Source of the DNA: Diplosphaera chodatii
Taxonomy: Eukaryota > Chlorophyta > Trebouxiophyceae > Prasiolales > Stichococcaceae
Direction: 5' to 3'
Assembly (NCBI GenBank): GCA_032358165.1
Contig: JAALGY010000001.1
Location: 2,076,280-2,140,279 of the forward strand
Length of the DNA stretch: 64,000 nt
Within the stretch, counting starts at the first letter, position 1; each line of letters begins with the position of its first letter. Below the pieces are notes generated by a model. That model ran no database searches, had not been told where the DNA came from, and was given only the letters and a program-made list of their open reading frames with translations. The translations under genes and the position numbers were made by a program. Shown here one piece after another: positions 22,301-32,229 of the stretch.

Positions 22301-23745
22301 ACAACTACTATGCAACCACCTGTTACACAAACATGTACAATTCTAGGATGTAGTGCCACTGCTGATGGCATGCGGGAGCTGTTGGGCAATGGCGGTGATG
22401 ACATAGTGTGGTTGGCTCTCGACTATGGCCGCTGCGACTCACGGGTGGTTGATGGTGCACTGCAGCCAAGCGTAAGTGGCAGGGCCTGTCGGCGAACATG
22501 GCCAAAGGCACCGCCTACGCCCTGACCGAGGCTGCAAAGCCACCTGCAGCTGCTCCACCACCCGCCGCCGCCGCCGCTGCAGCCCCCGCCGTCGCCGCTC
22601 CTGCCGCCGCCGCCGCTGCCGGTGGCGCCAGAGCAGCTGCTGAGCGGCCGCAGCTTCCGCTGGCGGCGCCGCAGCAGCGTCAGCGCAGTACGCGGCCTGC
22701 GTCGGGCGCTGGCCTGCCTGCTGGCCAGGCAGCGGCAGCGCAGCAGCCGCAGACGGTGGCGCAGCAGCCGCCGCCGGTCTCCACACCCCGCACCCCTGTT
22801 GCGAGACTGCAGGTGGGCTGGGCAAGCCAAGCGACATTTCTGCATGCCTGCTCAGGTCATGTACATGATCAAATGCCGTCTTCTGAACAGCTGTTTAGGT
22901 CTATAGGTCGAAAGAGCAAATACAGGGTCGATCGAATAGTATGTTGCGCCTTGCAGGACTCCTTTGATGCGTGCGCCGAGGGACCCAGCGAGGTGGCGCT
23001 GCCGCTTGTTGGCGACGTCTATGTGTTTCAAGAGAGCGATGAGGAGGCGGGGCCTGAGGACGCCCGGCCTGCCAAGCGTCGCCGCACCAGCAGCAGGTGC
23101 CCCTGATACCGGTGCGGCGCAGTGTCCTGCAACGGGCGTGACCCGTCCGCCCTGCTGCTCTGAGCTGCAGACAGGCAGCCGAACATTCGAAGGGGGGTTA
23201 CACGGGGCTTGCAGTTATAGGACTGAATGTGATGACAGGAATCCTGTGATAGCTGTTCCTGAACATTTGGCAGACAAGTTTCTCGTCCTGCTGCGCAGCT
23301 GCTGTCGCCCCATGCCACTGTTGCGTATGCGGCATCGGTGCAGAGTGTTGAATGCCAGAGGGATGTGTGGTCTCGAGGCTTCGATCCCAGATACCCATCA
23401 CAGTAGATCTCGTCATGCAGGAGGCAGCGGCAGTCTGGCGCCGCTGAAGGAGGCAGCGACCCTGGCACTGGCGCAGGCCCCGTCAGCCAGGGACGGCGCC
23501 GCGAGGCCAGCGCAAGACAGCAGCAGCAGCAGCAGCCGGTCGGCGGCAACGGCGGCGCTGAGGCGGCAACAGCCGCAGACAGCGACGACTGGACGAAGCC
23601 ACACCACTCAGCGAGGAAGCGCCGCCGGGGCGATGGCGGGGCAGCAGGTGTCGACGATGGTCTGACGTGCACTCGGTCGTTCATGCTGTACTTCAATGCT
23701 GCTGGCACATTGGCCATGTACAAAAACACCCTCAGCTTCCACTAA
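13368..23745 (+). CDS. very large Ala/Gln/Pro-rich protein, unrecognised, probably nuclear
   Basis: Not recognised. About 25 exons, roughly 2,300 aa; nearly every junction is in phase. Exons include 13368-13422, 13514-13629, to 13888, 13998-14232, 14401-14514, 14687-14925, 14985-15140, 15230-15547, 15724-17290, 17499-17930, 18208-18303, 18416-18520, 18656-18760, 18885-18950, 19094-19172, 19341-20719, 20895-21300, 21424-21625, 21737-21837, 21967-22025, 22156-22251, 22347-22444, 22483-22812, 22957-23096 and 23421-23745. The N-terminal 250 aa are helical and globular (DLLQRVDNLQ, VALRRLKGLRPSW). Then comes a long disordered Ala/Gln/Glu region with acidic Ser patches (ILSSSDDEQQ, SDLDSELPPLPD) and basic clusters (KRKRLRS, AKRRRTSSR, ARKRRRGDGG) that look like nuclear localisation signals. 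A conserved-looking block (YIPERLRSDDDL to YALRLQAGRKLL) lies at 19.7-20.1 kb. Two places break the frame: near 13630-13690, and at 22445-22482 unless a 38-nt intron is real. It could be two genes. Confidence 0.6.
18304..18950 (+). repeat. tandemly duplicated intron+exon modules inside the large gene
   Basis: Three successive copies of an intron tail (GGCGCTCATGCT...TCATCC...TTGGCAGG) followed by an exon encoding GA-x5-DH-xx-ARP. The exons are 18416-18520, 18656-18760 and 18885-18950. The first two are exactly 105 bp and both end GTPQQ(T/N)PA; the third is cut to 66 bp by an earlier donor. Each module begins and ends in phase 1, so copies can be added or lost without breaking the frame. Confidence 0.75.
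19252..19315. repeat. 26-bp direct repeat, two copies
   Basis: ATGGGTCATGACTGTCTGG and the following 7 bases occur at 19252-19277 and 19290-19315, 38 bp apart and identical. They lie in the intron before the 1.4-kb exon of the large gene. Confidence 0.85.
19381..19690 (+). repeat. coding tandem repeat, (A)SPQxxQ / TPASQRQ units
   Basis: About nine degenerate units of roughly 33 bp encode alternating SPQ(Q/R)xQ and TPASQRQ blocks spaced by Ala runs. The repeat is in frame inside the 19341-20719 exon and makes a flexible Gln/Ala/Pro tract just before the YIPERLRSDDDL block. Confidence 0.7.
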
Positions 23746-24517
23746 AAATGCCTTTGATCGTGCAGGCTGGGTCGTAGAGGACCTGCTGCGGCCACGGAGA
23801 TGACTTCACTGATGTTTGTGACGCTCTTACAGCGCTCGTCAGCAATGCATTGTGTGACTTCAACTGGTTTTTGTACCTGCACCACATACCTGGCCATGGT
23901 GCACTGGGTTGGATTGCTGCTGTCTTTGCCAGTGATCTGTTACTTGTCTACAGCTGCCTGCTGGTTGTTTCTTGGTCTGTAATTTGAGCAAACGCTGGCT
24001 CCTTTCTTGCAACCTGACAGCCTACCGCCAAAGTTTCCGCAGCTGGCCTTGTCAGAACAGCCGATCAGGCCTGATTCGACAATTGGGCACTGTGAAGGTG
24101 TTGCATTGTATGCCGCGAAACGTTGGGCTCAGCCTTCAGACCTGATTGCTCTGAAGTGCCACCTGCTCTGCACTTACACTCACCAGCAGGTCGAAAGTTT
24201 TGAGCTTGTGCGCTGCTGTCTTGGTGCGCACCGTGCGCATCTGCAGCCAGCAGATCTGCACAGCCGTACTCAGCATTGGTACCTACCTGGTCCTTTCTTC
24301 CGCCTGACTGCACTGTGCTACATGCCTGATCGATGGTGCATGAGGTGGTAACGGGCCTGACGCAATTGCATGGGAGAGCTGCAAATAGAGCGGTGACGGT
24401 GCATCACCGCACCACACAATGGGAGGCCACAGCCCCCTGACATTTCATGCAGGCCTAAAGCTGTGTTGAACGCATGTACAGGAAAGCAGAATCCAAGGAG
24501 CAGTGGTGACCAGCAGA
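23746..24517. other. intergenic, no gene recognised
   Basis: No exon with good splice sites was seen on either strand. It would contain the 3' end of the large gene and the promoter of the small downstream gene. Confidence 0.4.
23978..23982 (+). terminator. possible TGTAA polyadenylation word, large gene
   Basis: TGTAA about 230 bp after the proposed TAA stop at 23743-23745. Confidence 0.3.
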
Positions 24518-25632
24518 ATGATGGCGCAGCAGCTCATGGGCCGTGGTCCCGCACCCCTGCGGCGGGCGATGGCATCCGCCGCCCGCAACGCATCAGACTC
24601 CATGAGGGTCGAGTCTGGCTTCGTGTCTGCTGGCTGGTGCGCCACGCTAGAAACCTAATCACACTGCAGTAGTGCAACCCTCTGCTGCACGATCCACCCT
24701 GTATCTGCTGCGTAAGGCAGGGGTCCTGTGCTCTGTGCATAGCAGATCTTCTGCAGGTGAGGCCATGCAAACGGACTCGTCATGTGCATGATCTTCTCAA
24801 CACACGCAGGTGCATCGGGCTGGCGGCGTTCACGGCGGGCTACTGCTTCGGGCGCGTGCAGGGGACGTCCGAGGCGGAGCGCCACCGCGACAAGGAGATG
24901 CGCGCCTGGGAGAAGAGCCAGCAGGTGTGCAGTCGAAAGATTCAAAAGAGTCGAAAGATTCAAAAGAGTCAAAGAGTCAGACTGCACTGTGCAGCGAGAC
25001 TCAAAGGGAAAAGAGTCTAGTCACACACACAGTAGTGGATAGGCTGCTGTTGACCTTTAGGGTGGCCACCTGTCGTGCCAGAGCCCCGTCCTGACCAGAG
25101 CAGGGAATGGCATGAACCTACTCCCTGAAGGGTGTTGCTGTAAGGTGTTGTGGTTGGCACATGGGTGCGGTGTCCGCGTTCAAACTCGACGGTGCTATGG
25201 TGCTGTGCATGAGCACCGTCTGTTGGGTGCGCATGCAGGCGCAGCTGGAGGCGGCCATCGCCAGCACGCACGCCCACATCGATGCGCACAACGCCGAGGT
25301 GAGTGTCTGGCAAGAAAGTGCAGGACTGCAGGTGCACAACCACTGCATGTTGCAGCAGAGTCCAGTGCCAGGTCTGCAGCGGTGGCGCTGCCGCACCAGC
25401 TGCGGCTGGCAAGCCACGTTGCTAGAAAGATGGACAAGATAGGCTGCAGGGGCTGTGCCAGTCAAACCATGTCCATGGATGCATACAAGCTGTGAACAGT
25501 TGGAGGCCATGCCGCATGCGGTTTCCTGTGCAGGTTGCGGAGCTGCTGGCACGCGCCGGCCTGTGGGAGCCCTACCAGGACTTCATGAAGGACAGGCAGG
25601 ACGCTCGCAACAGGCGCAGGGACAGCGAGTAG
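24518..25632 (+). CDS. small four-exon protein with one possible membrane segment, unrecognised
   Basis: Four exons join in phase: 24518-24636, 24810-24924, 25239-25298 and 25534-25632, giving about 130 aa. The first junction is phase 2 and rebuilds a Trp codon (TG|G). The N-terminus (MMAQQLMGRGPAPLRRAM...) is basic and poor in acidic residues. At about 39-52, GWCIGLAAFTAGYCFG is a short hydrophobic, Gly-rich stretch that could cross a membrane. The rest is charged and helical (ERHRDKEMRAWEKSQQ, then LLARAGLWEPYQDFMKDRQ) and ends in a basic RNRRRDSE tail. The form, a basic presequence, one transmembrane helix and a soluble helical tail, would suit a small mitochondrial inner-membrane protein, but no family was recognised. 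ATG 24518 or 24521 could be the start. Confidence 0.65.
24932..24979. repeat. 18-bp tandem repeat in an intron
   Basis: GTCGAAAGATTCAAAAGA occurs twice head-to-tail (24932-24949, 24950-24967), followed by partial copies (GTCAAAGAGTCAG). It is A-rich against a GC-rich background and lies in intron 2 of the small four-exon gene. Confidence 0.85.
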
Positions 25633-26223
25633 TCGCCGTGCGGGCTGGATCTGCCATGATCGGCACAGCCGCCTTGCACGCACTAAGCGGACGCTGGCAT
25701 ACACGCATACCATCTGCCTGTTGGGTAGGGTCGCTGTTGACGAAGATGGCGTTGGAACAGCTTGGTGATCCAAAAAGCATCAGATAGTAGGCGCTATAAG
25801 TTCCATGGGCGTACTGTGGCGTGTGTTGGAGCTGATGATTGCACGCTCCTACGAGCGTCATGAAGCAGCTGAGTCGCCTGTCACCTCTTCAGGACAGGCA
25901 ATACTTTCAAGGTGCGATGTTGAGTACGCGCGTCAAGCTCTTGCATCTGCAATTGTTCGTGCATGTCTGACGCTGTCTGACAGCCCCAGAAGCCAAACAT
26001 GTCCTATTTGAAGTTCGCATGCATTCCGTGGGCGTGTTTGGTCTCAACACGCAAGTAAGCATCTATCATAGCGTAAAACTACTAGAATGGCAAGGTGTGA
26101 CCACCTCTTGCCCACGGATGTGCAGCTCACCCCGATCAGGATGGCATCCCGCCCCGTATGATGCGCTTACAGCGGCGGCTGCAAAGTCACCAAGTCGTGA
26201 TGCCCACTGAACCAGTACAAACA
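25633..26223. other. intergenic, no gene recognised
   Basis: About 0.6 kb between the small gene and U-box copy A, both on the plus strand. No supported exon. Confidence 0.4.
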
Positions 26224-29200
26224 ATGCCAAATGCCATGGCATGTATCGGAGGACTGAGCGTCACGGATATGACACCGGAGCAGCTGGTGCATGCGGTGCG
26301 GCAGGAGTATGGGAGGTGAGCATTGCACATGCAAGAATACCTTTGACTATGGTTTATGTATGCACTGCCTGGACATCCATCGCATCATGATTCCTCGGGG
26401 GGACCTTGGCATTCTGGCACATAAGAATGTGGTGCGCCTGCAGCTGTAAGAGCCCAGACGTCAAGCTGTTCGCTGAGCTTCACAGCCTGCTGGACCTGCT
26501 GGAGGGTTCACAGCTGACCGTCGCAGTAAAAGTCATCGCTGCTCTCAGGATCCGCGTCGAGAACGCTTCCACAGTGCGCTTGCTGCTCTCTTGCAATGCA
26601 TTGCTATCAGTACCGCAGCAGTGCCACGATTCATGTGAGTGCAATTCAGCTATAGATGGTACCGTGGGTTTGGTACGTGATGCACACAGCAGGGCCACGC
26701 CTCTGCATCCTGGAAGACAGTAGTACACCTTTACAGCTGCACCGTGCGCAGAGACGTGACACTGTGGGTTTGCTATTTGCAGGACCATGAGCTGCGGGAC
26801 CCGCTGGACAACGTTTTGGCAGCGCTGATTGGCTTTGGGGAGCGGCTGGGCACGGCGCTGCGCCGACCGGGCATGATCGCCGCATCCGCAGCCGCAGACC
26901 GCGATGCAGTGCCCGTCCTCTGCATGATGACGATGGCCAGCGGCGCGGCCTACCCCTCGGCGGACAAGCAGGGGCGGCCGGCATGCGTGCGCTCGCAGCT
27001 GCAGCTGGCAGCCGCGGGATGCCTCAGGTACGCGCAAGGCTCCAGGATGCTGGTTCAAACACCAGGATGCTGGTCCCATTGAAACACACAACAATGATGG
27101 TCTGGTATGCAGGGCCATCCGAGCTGTCAAAGAAGCCTATGCAGTGTGGCCATGGCGGATGTCATTCGCTCAGAAGGATTTCGCTGTTGCACCTGTGCCC
27201 CCCTGCTAGGCATGATGTGTTGTGCGACAGAACGGCATGTGGCTGCTGCAGGTATGCGGCAGACGGCGGTGTTGCGCCGCTGCTGTCTGCGGAGCACACC
27301 GCGCTCTATGCCGCGGAGCTGGCAACGACATGCTGCCGGCAGGGCGGGCTTGCCGACGAGGCGCCGCTCGTCCTGCTGCTGCTGCGCTGCAGCGCGGCCC
27401 TCACAGCCGACTTTCAGCTGCTGCTGGGCTGGAGCCGCAGGCAGAGTGGCACTCGAGCTGGGAGCTCCCTGCGGCGACCGCTTTCGAGGTGCGCCAAGTT
27501 CGGTGTCCAGACCGGCGCAGCTGCATCGAGACACTGCTAGCCTACACATGGCGAGTGTCTGCAATCTGGTCTGTCAGTGGGGTTTCCTCTCGGCTGAGCA
27601 TGGCCGCCACCATCTCCAAAGCAAAGGAACTTTCTCACACATGCTCCTTCCTGAGCAGGCGCTGTCAGTGTTCCACCTGAGGCCGTACCTGGACGACCCA
27701 TCCCTGATGAGCAGCTGTCCCATAGCGACGCCAGCCGCTGCGGCCGCCATGGCTGCCGGCGTGCGTGCGCTGCTGGACCACGAGGCCGCCCTGCAGCGGG
27801 GCTGTGCCCGCAGCAGGTGTGCTTTTCGATCAAGCCATCGTTCTGAACAGGTTCCCACACTCGACATGGGCACCACGAGCAGCTGCCACAAGTTGCTCAT
27901 TTGCACATGTGCATGACTCGCTCCTTGTGCTTAGCAGGCGAGCGACCTGACCAGGTGCACAAGTGCTGCCGCCCGGCGCTGCTGTGAGCACCATTTCCAC
28001 ACCCGTTGCTGACCCGACACTCAGCATGTCATGCAGCCGGCGCTGTACTGCAGGGACGAGGTTGTGGAGGCGCTGATGGCGTCGCTGATGATGGGGCACT
28101 GTGCAAAGGCTGTGCAGCGGGCGCTGGTGGGCGGTGTGGTCGACGCGCTGCAGGGTGTGCTGGACGCGATGCCGACAGCAGGCGGCGACCCCCAGCTGCC
28201 AACCGCAGCGCAGGTGCTGTGTGACGTGGGACTCTCAGGCATCGCTGATTGCACGAGCAACTCGCGTAATCACACTGTAGAAGCCTGCAGAACCCTATAG
28301 GGTAGTGGCGCATGGCTTGGAGCACGATTGGAGTCGTGCCAGCCACTGCAGCTGGGGCCGTTGCTTCCTGATTTCCAGTTGTGCGATCGCGCAGGCGGCA
28401 GCCATTGGCAGGCTGGCGGCACTGGCTAATCGCACGGCCGACATGGACGCAACCCGCCGAGACTCGGTGCTATTCGAAGCTTCCAAGTGCGCGTGGGAGG
28501 ACTGGACGCTGGCGGTCACCGGGGCGATCCACGCCACGGCGAACTGGCTTCACCAGCAGCACGAGGCCGCAGCCGCTGGGGGCGCGGACGAACGGCCTGA
28601 CCACACCGCTGGCGGCGCAGGCAATATCGCCAGTCAGCAGCAGATGCAGGACCAGCAGCGCATATTGCAAACGACATTCGACCTGGCAGAGACCACGGCG
28701 CTGCTGCTGCTTCGTGCTACCAACCCCGAGAAGGGCAGCGTGGTGGACTGGCTGGTTGTGGCACCGCTGGTCAGAACCCTCGCCAACATATGCTGCGTCA
28801 CCCCAAAGTGCCTGGAGCCATATGCCCAGGTGACCATGGCCTGCGGTCTGTGGTAATGTTGGATGCTTGCTGAAGCACGAGCCATGTCTGTCTGGTTCTC
28901 TCATGCGTAGCATCAGCGTTGTGCCTGCAAATGCATCATCATGCCAGTAAACATGCTTGAAGTCCAGTAGCAGTGATCAGAACAGCATTGGTGTCGCTCA
29001 GTCTCAGGCTCCTGCTGATGGCGAGGCGGGCAGCACACCATCGTTCTGGGAGGACGGCATCCGTGTGCTGTGGAAAGTCTCCGGGGGTCTGGAGGCGGCA
29101 ATCATGGTGGTAGCAGCTGCTTTTGAGGGCACGGCACATTCGAAGGGGATGCAGCCACCGCAGAACATGGTCAGGGCGTGCTTCACAGCGGTCTGCGCTC

Positions 29201-31487
29201 TGCTTGGTGCGCTTTTGTGGCTGTTCGCTGCTGCAGCAAGCGTTGCAGATTGCAGGTCTGCATGGTGTTCCTTCACCCAGATCTAGTGCAGCGCTGTGCC
29301 TGGGGTAACAAGGTAACAGTCAGCTCATGCCCTGTACATACTCCTGGATGCAGCATGGACAGCAGAGCAGTTCGCGCACATGCTGTATGGTGTCAGCGAA
29401 GAGTTGCTGCAGGCGTATCAGGTGTGACTCAAGGCCAGTGCCTTGCACTTGCTAGCGATGTGTGCCAGCCCATCGTGCAGGCACCAGCATCACACTGGGT
29501 GCAGCTTGCCTGCCACTGTGGCTGCTGTATTGTGTTGCTGATCCACAGCATACCGCTGGCTGTGCAACATGGCTAGATTGCTGACACGAGGCTCTGTGTA
29601 CCACTGGTACAACTCACAGCACATTGACCTCTTTGCACGTGCAGCGCCGAGCAGAGCTGGCGGCAAGACTGGTGCGCGCCTGCGGCGCCCCTACAGACTC
29701 ATACCATGCCCACGCCGCGACTGACACCCTGCTGCGCCTCGCTGCAATTGCATCACGTCTTCAGTGCGCTTTGACTGCACAAATCCCTGGCCCCACATTG
29801 TCCTTGCCTCATTAGGCTGACATGACAACCCTGGCAGTGCAGGCGCTTTGTGCTTGCCACGCTTACTTGCCACTCTGCTTGGTGCACAGTTCTTTGTGCC
29901 TGAGTCTGCTGCATGTTGACAACGTCTGAGCACTGCTCCACCTGTCGCGCAGGCCGTCTCATGAGCCGATGCTAGCGCCAGCGTCTCAGGCGATTCTAGC
30001 CAGCCTGCGGGCTGTGGCGCCAATGCTGCACGCCCCTTGCGCTCTCTCCCCGCAGCAGGGAGCACACCTGGCCCCGTCGCAGCATGATGACATCCATGAC
30101 TGGGCAGACGCTCTTGCCACAGTCGAACAGGTGCATCTGATGCATGCGCAAACTGAAACCCCCATCCTGCGCTTGTGAACGACTCAGATGCATCACACCT
30201 GTGTTGATCAATTTTCTGTGGGAAAAGGTTTTACAGAAAACTGATCAACATAGGTGTAAGGTGAAGTCGTGCCATGAGTTCATCCACTGCCAGCATCTTG
30301 CAACCTTGCACTGATATGGGCAAATGACGCTCGCACTCATTTGCTGCTGGCAGAACGTCCGGAGGGTGCAGCCACCAATGCGGCGGTCGCTGGTCGCCAA
30401 GGGCTTGCGGGAGGTCGGTGACGCCCTGCAAGCTTGCACACATGCGCTGATGGCAGCTGAAGGCGGCGGGCATGCAGCCAGCAGCGGCAGCAGTGCAGCA
30501 GGCACACGAACGCAGGCAGCCTCTGATACTGCCATGCAGGACCTCCTGGTGTGCGTCCCTGCTGAGTGTATTAGCTGTGCCGGAGCTGTGGCAGCTCCTT
30601 GTGCAATCTGCACACAGCAAGACACGTTTGCCTATACCACCGTATTGCAAGAGGTGTAGACTGTGCAAGATGATGTGTGCCATCTGTGCAGAGCCTCACG
30701 ACTGCAAAATCTCGATGGTATTGTGTCCTGCAGGCTGCTGAGGAGGGTGCGAAAGCGGTCGGGCCGCCCAGCAAAGCAGCCGAGAAGCGCGCCCGCAAGA
30801 AGGCTGCAGCCAGGGCGGCCGCTGCTGCAGCGGCGGCTGCTGCTGTTGTGCCGCCGCCCGCCGAGGAGCTGCCAGAGCGTGCTCAGCCCAGCAGCGTGGC
30901 GGCAGGCGCCATGCTCGGCAGCCCAGCACCGTCTGATGCGGCTGATGCAGCAGCAAGGTTGGAGGGTGTGCGGCTGGCGGAGGGCACCGCAGCGCAGGTA
31001 GGCTCTTCAGTCAGTAGCACAGCAGGAAGGCCGGGTGACTGCGTGGCAGCAGGCGCCAGTATTGAGCAGCAGAAGAAGCCACCGCTGCGGCCGCCGCTCG
31101 CACCGCTCCCAGTGCAGCAGCAGCAGCAGCAGCCGCCGCCACCGCAATGGATGCTCTGCCCCATCACCAAGGTCTGGTCAGCACATGCACGACGAACGAT
31201 TTGACCAGCCCGTCTGGCCGTCGCACAAGCAGCAGCGTACTTGTTGCTACTGCTGAGCATGGTCATGACCACCCCACTGGTGACCCGGTGCAACCCTGAT
31301 ACTGCAGGGGTTGATGGTATGTCCTACGGTGTGTGTTGGCGACGGCCACAGCTATGAGGAGTCTGCCATCTCGGAGTGGGTACGGTTGCACGACACGTCG
31401 CCTGTCACGGGGCAGCCGCTGACAGCCAGGGACCTGCTTCCGAACCATGCCCTGCGGCAAATGATCCAGGCTGCGGGGCCACAGTGA
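26224..31487 (+). CDS. U-box protein, tandem copy A (putative E3 ubiquitin ligase)
   Basis: Multi-exon gene of about 1,000 codons, first of four tandem paralogues. Exon 1 (26224-26315) ends SVTDMTPEQLVHAVRQEYGR. Next come exons 26444-26573 and 26783-27027 (ALRRPGMIAASAA..DAVPVLCMM), one from 27252 (PLLSAEHTALYAAELA), then further helical, armadillo-like exons (GVRALLDHEAALQRG near 27.8 kb, AVQRALVGGVVDALQGVLD near 28.1 kb, FDLAETTALLLLRA near 28.7 kb). Exon 30734-31171 holds AAEEG...SKAAEKRARKKAAARAA, a Gln/Pro tract and WMLCPITK. The last exon (31308-31487) gives CVGDGHSYEESAISEWVRLHDTSPVTGQPL and LLPNHALRQMIQAAG. Together these are a complete U-box, the E2-binding fold of E3 ligases. The exon from 27252 is out of frame with its own 3' end (WHSSWELPAATAFE at 27488); I see no intron to explain it, so this copy may carry a frameshift. 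Confidence 0.8.
30195..30257. repeat. 25-bp near-perfect hairpin in an intron of U-box copy A
   Basis: Left arm 30195-30219 (ACACCTGTGTTGATCAATTT...) and right arm 30233-30257 are reverse complements with 23 of 25 matches, separated by a 13-base loop. The element is AT-rich compared with its surroundings. It could be a small foldback (MITE) insertion or a small-RNA precursor-like stem. Confidence 0.85.
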
Positions 31488-32229
31488 TATGTTGCACGCT
31501 GGATGGCCGGCAGCCTGGACATGTATATCAGCTGGTTGCACTGTCATCAGGTTAGCTTTGGCACATTGCTATTGAAATTTTGAGAGTTGTCACATCCATC
31601 CGACTGACCACCGTGGCCAAAGCTTGGCCATAGTGTAATGATGTGTGCACCAGATGCGCACAGAGCACTGCAGCCATTCATGCCACTGTTCCATTGTAAT
31701 GTGATACTGGCAGCGGCTGTAGGCTTACCGATCACAAGCTGTTACACAGAACCTGCCGTCAGCATATTCAGACACAAGGCGTGGTCAGGCCTGACACACA
31801 TGGTATACTACTGTCAGCACCCTGTTTGCGGCCTGATTGCCGTGCACCTCGTGTAACATCTGGCACGTGCCATGTCTGACATCAGCATGCAAACATGCAT
31901 CAATGCTTGAGACTGTTTATGCTCATCAGCTGGAAGTGGCATGCCACCGCGTTGTTTTCCGCTTTGGTTAAGGCATTTGTGATTACATTTCAGTTGCAAA
32001 CTTTGTTGCAACACACAGCATGTTGCAGCTTGAGGGCCGAGGCTGTTCCGTAATTTGAGCACGAGTGCATGTGTGCACGCGTGGATTAAACTCCTGGCAC
32101 TTTTCCAACTCCCACCTGAGGTCCATCAGCATGTGCGGCACCGATAGCAGGCTTTAGGTGGCAGCATCTGCCGTGTGCGCGCAGCCGCAGATCAAGAGTT
32201 GCCCGAAGTAGTCTGCTAGTGTAGGCAAC
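31488..32229. other. intergenic between U-box copies A and B
   Basis: About 0.74 kb, noticeably more AT-rich than the genes. No exon recognised; it should hold the 3' end of A and the promoter of B. Confidence 0.45.
31634..31638 (+). terminator. probable TGTAA polyadenylation word, U-box copy A
   Basis: TGTAA about 150 bp after the copy A stop. Confidence 0.35.
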
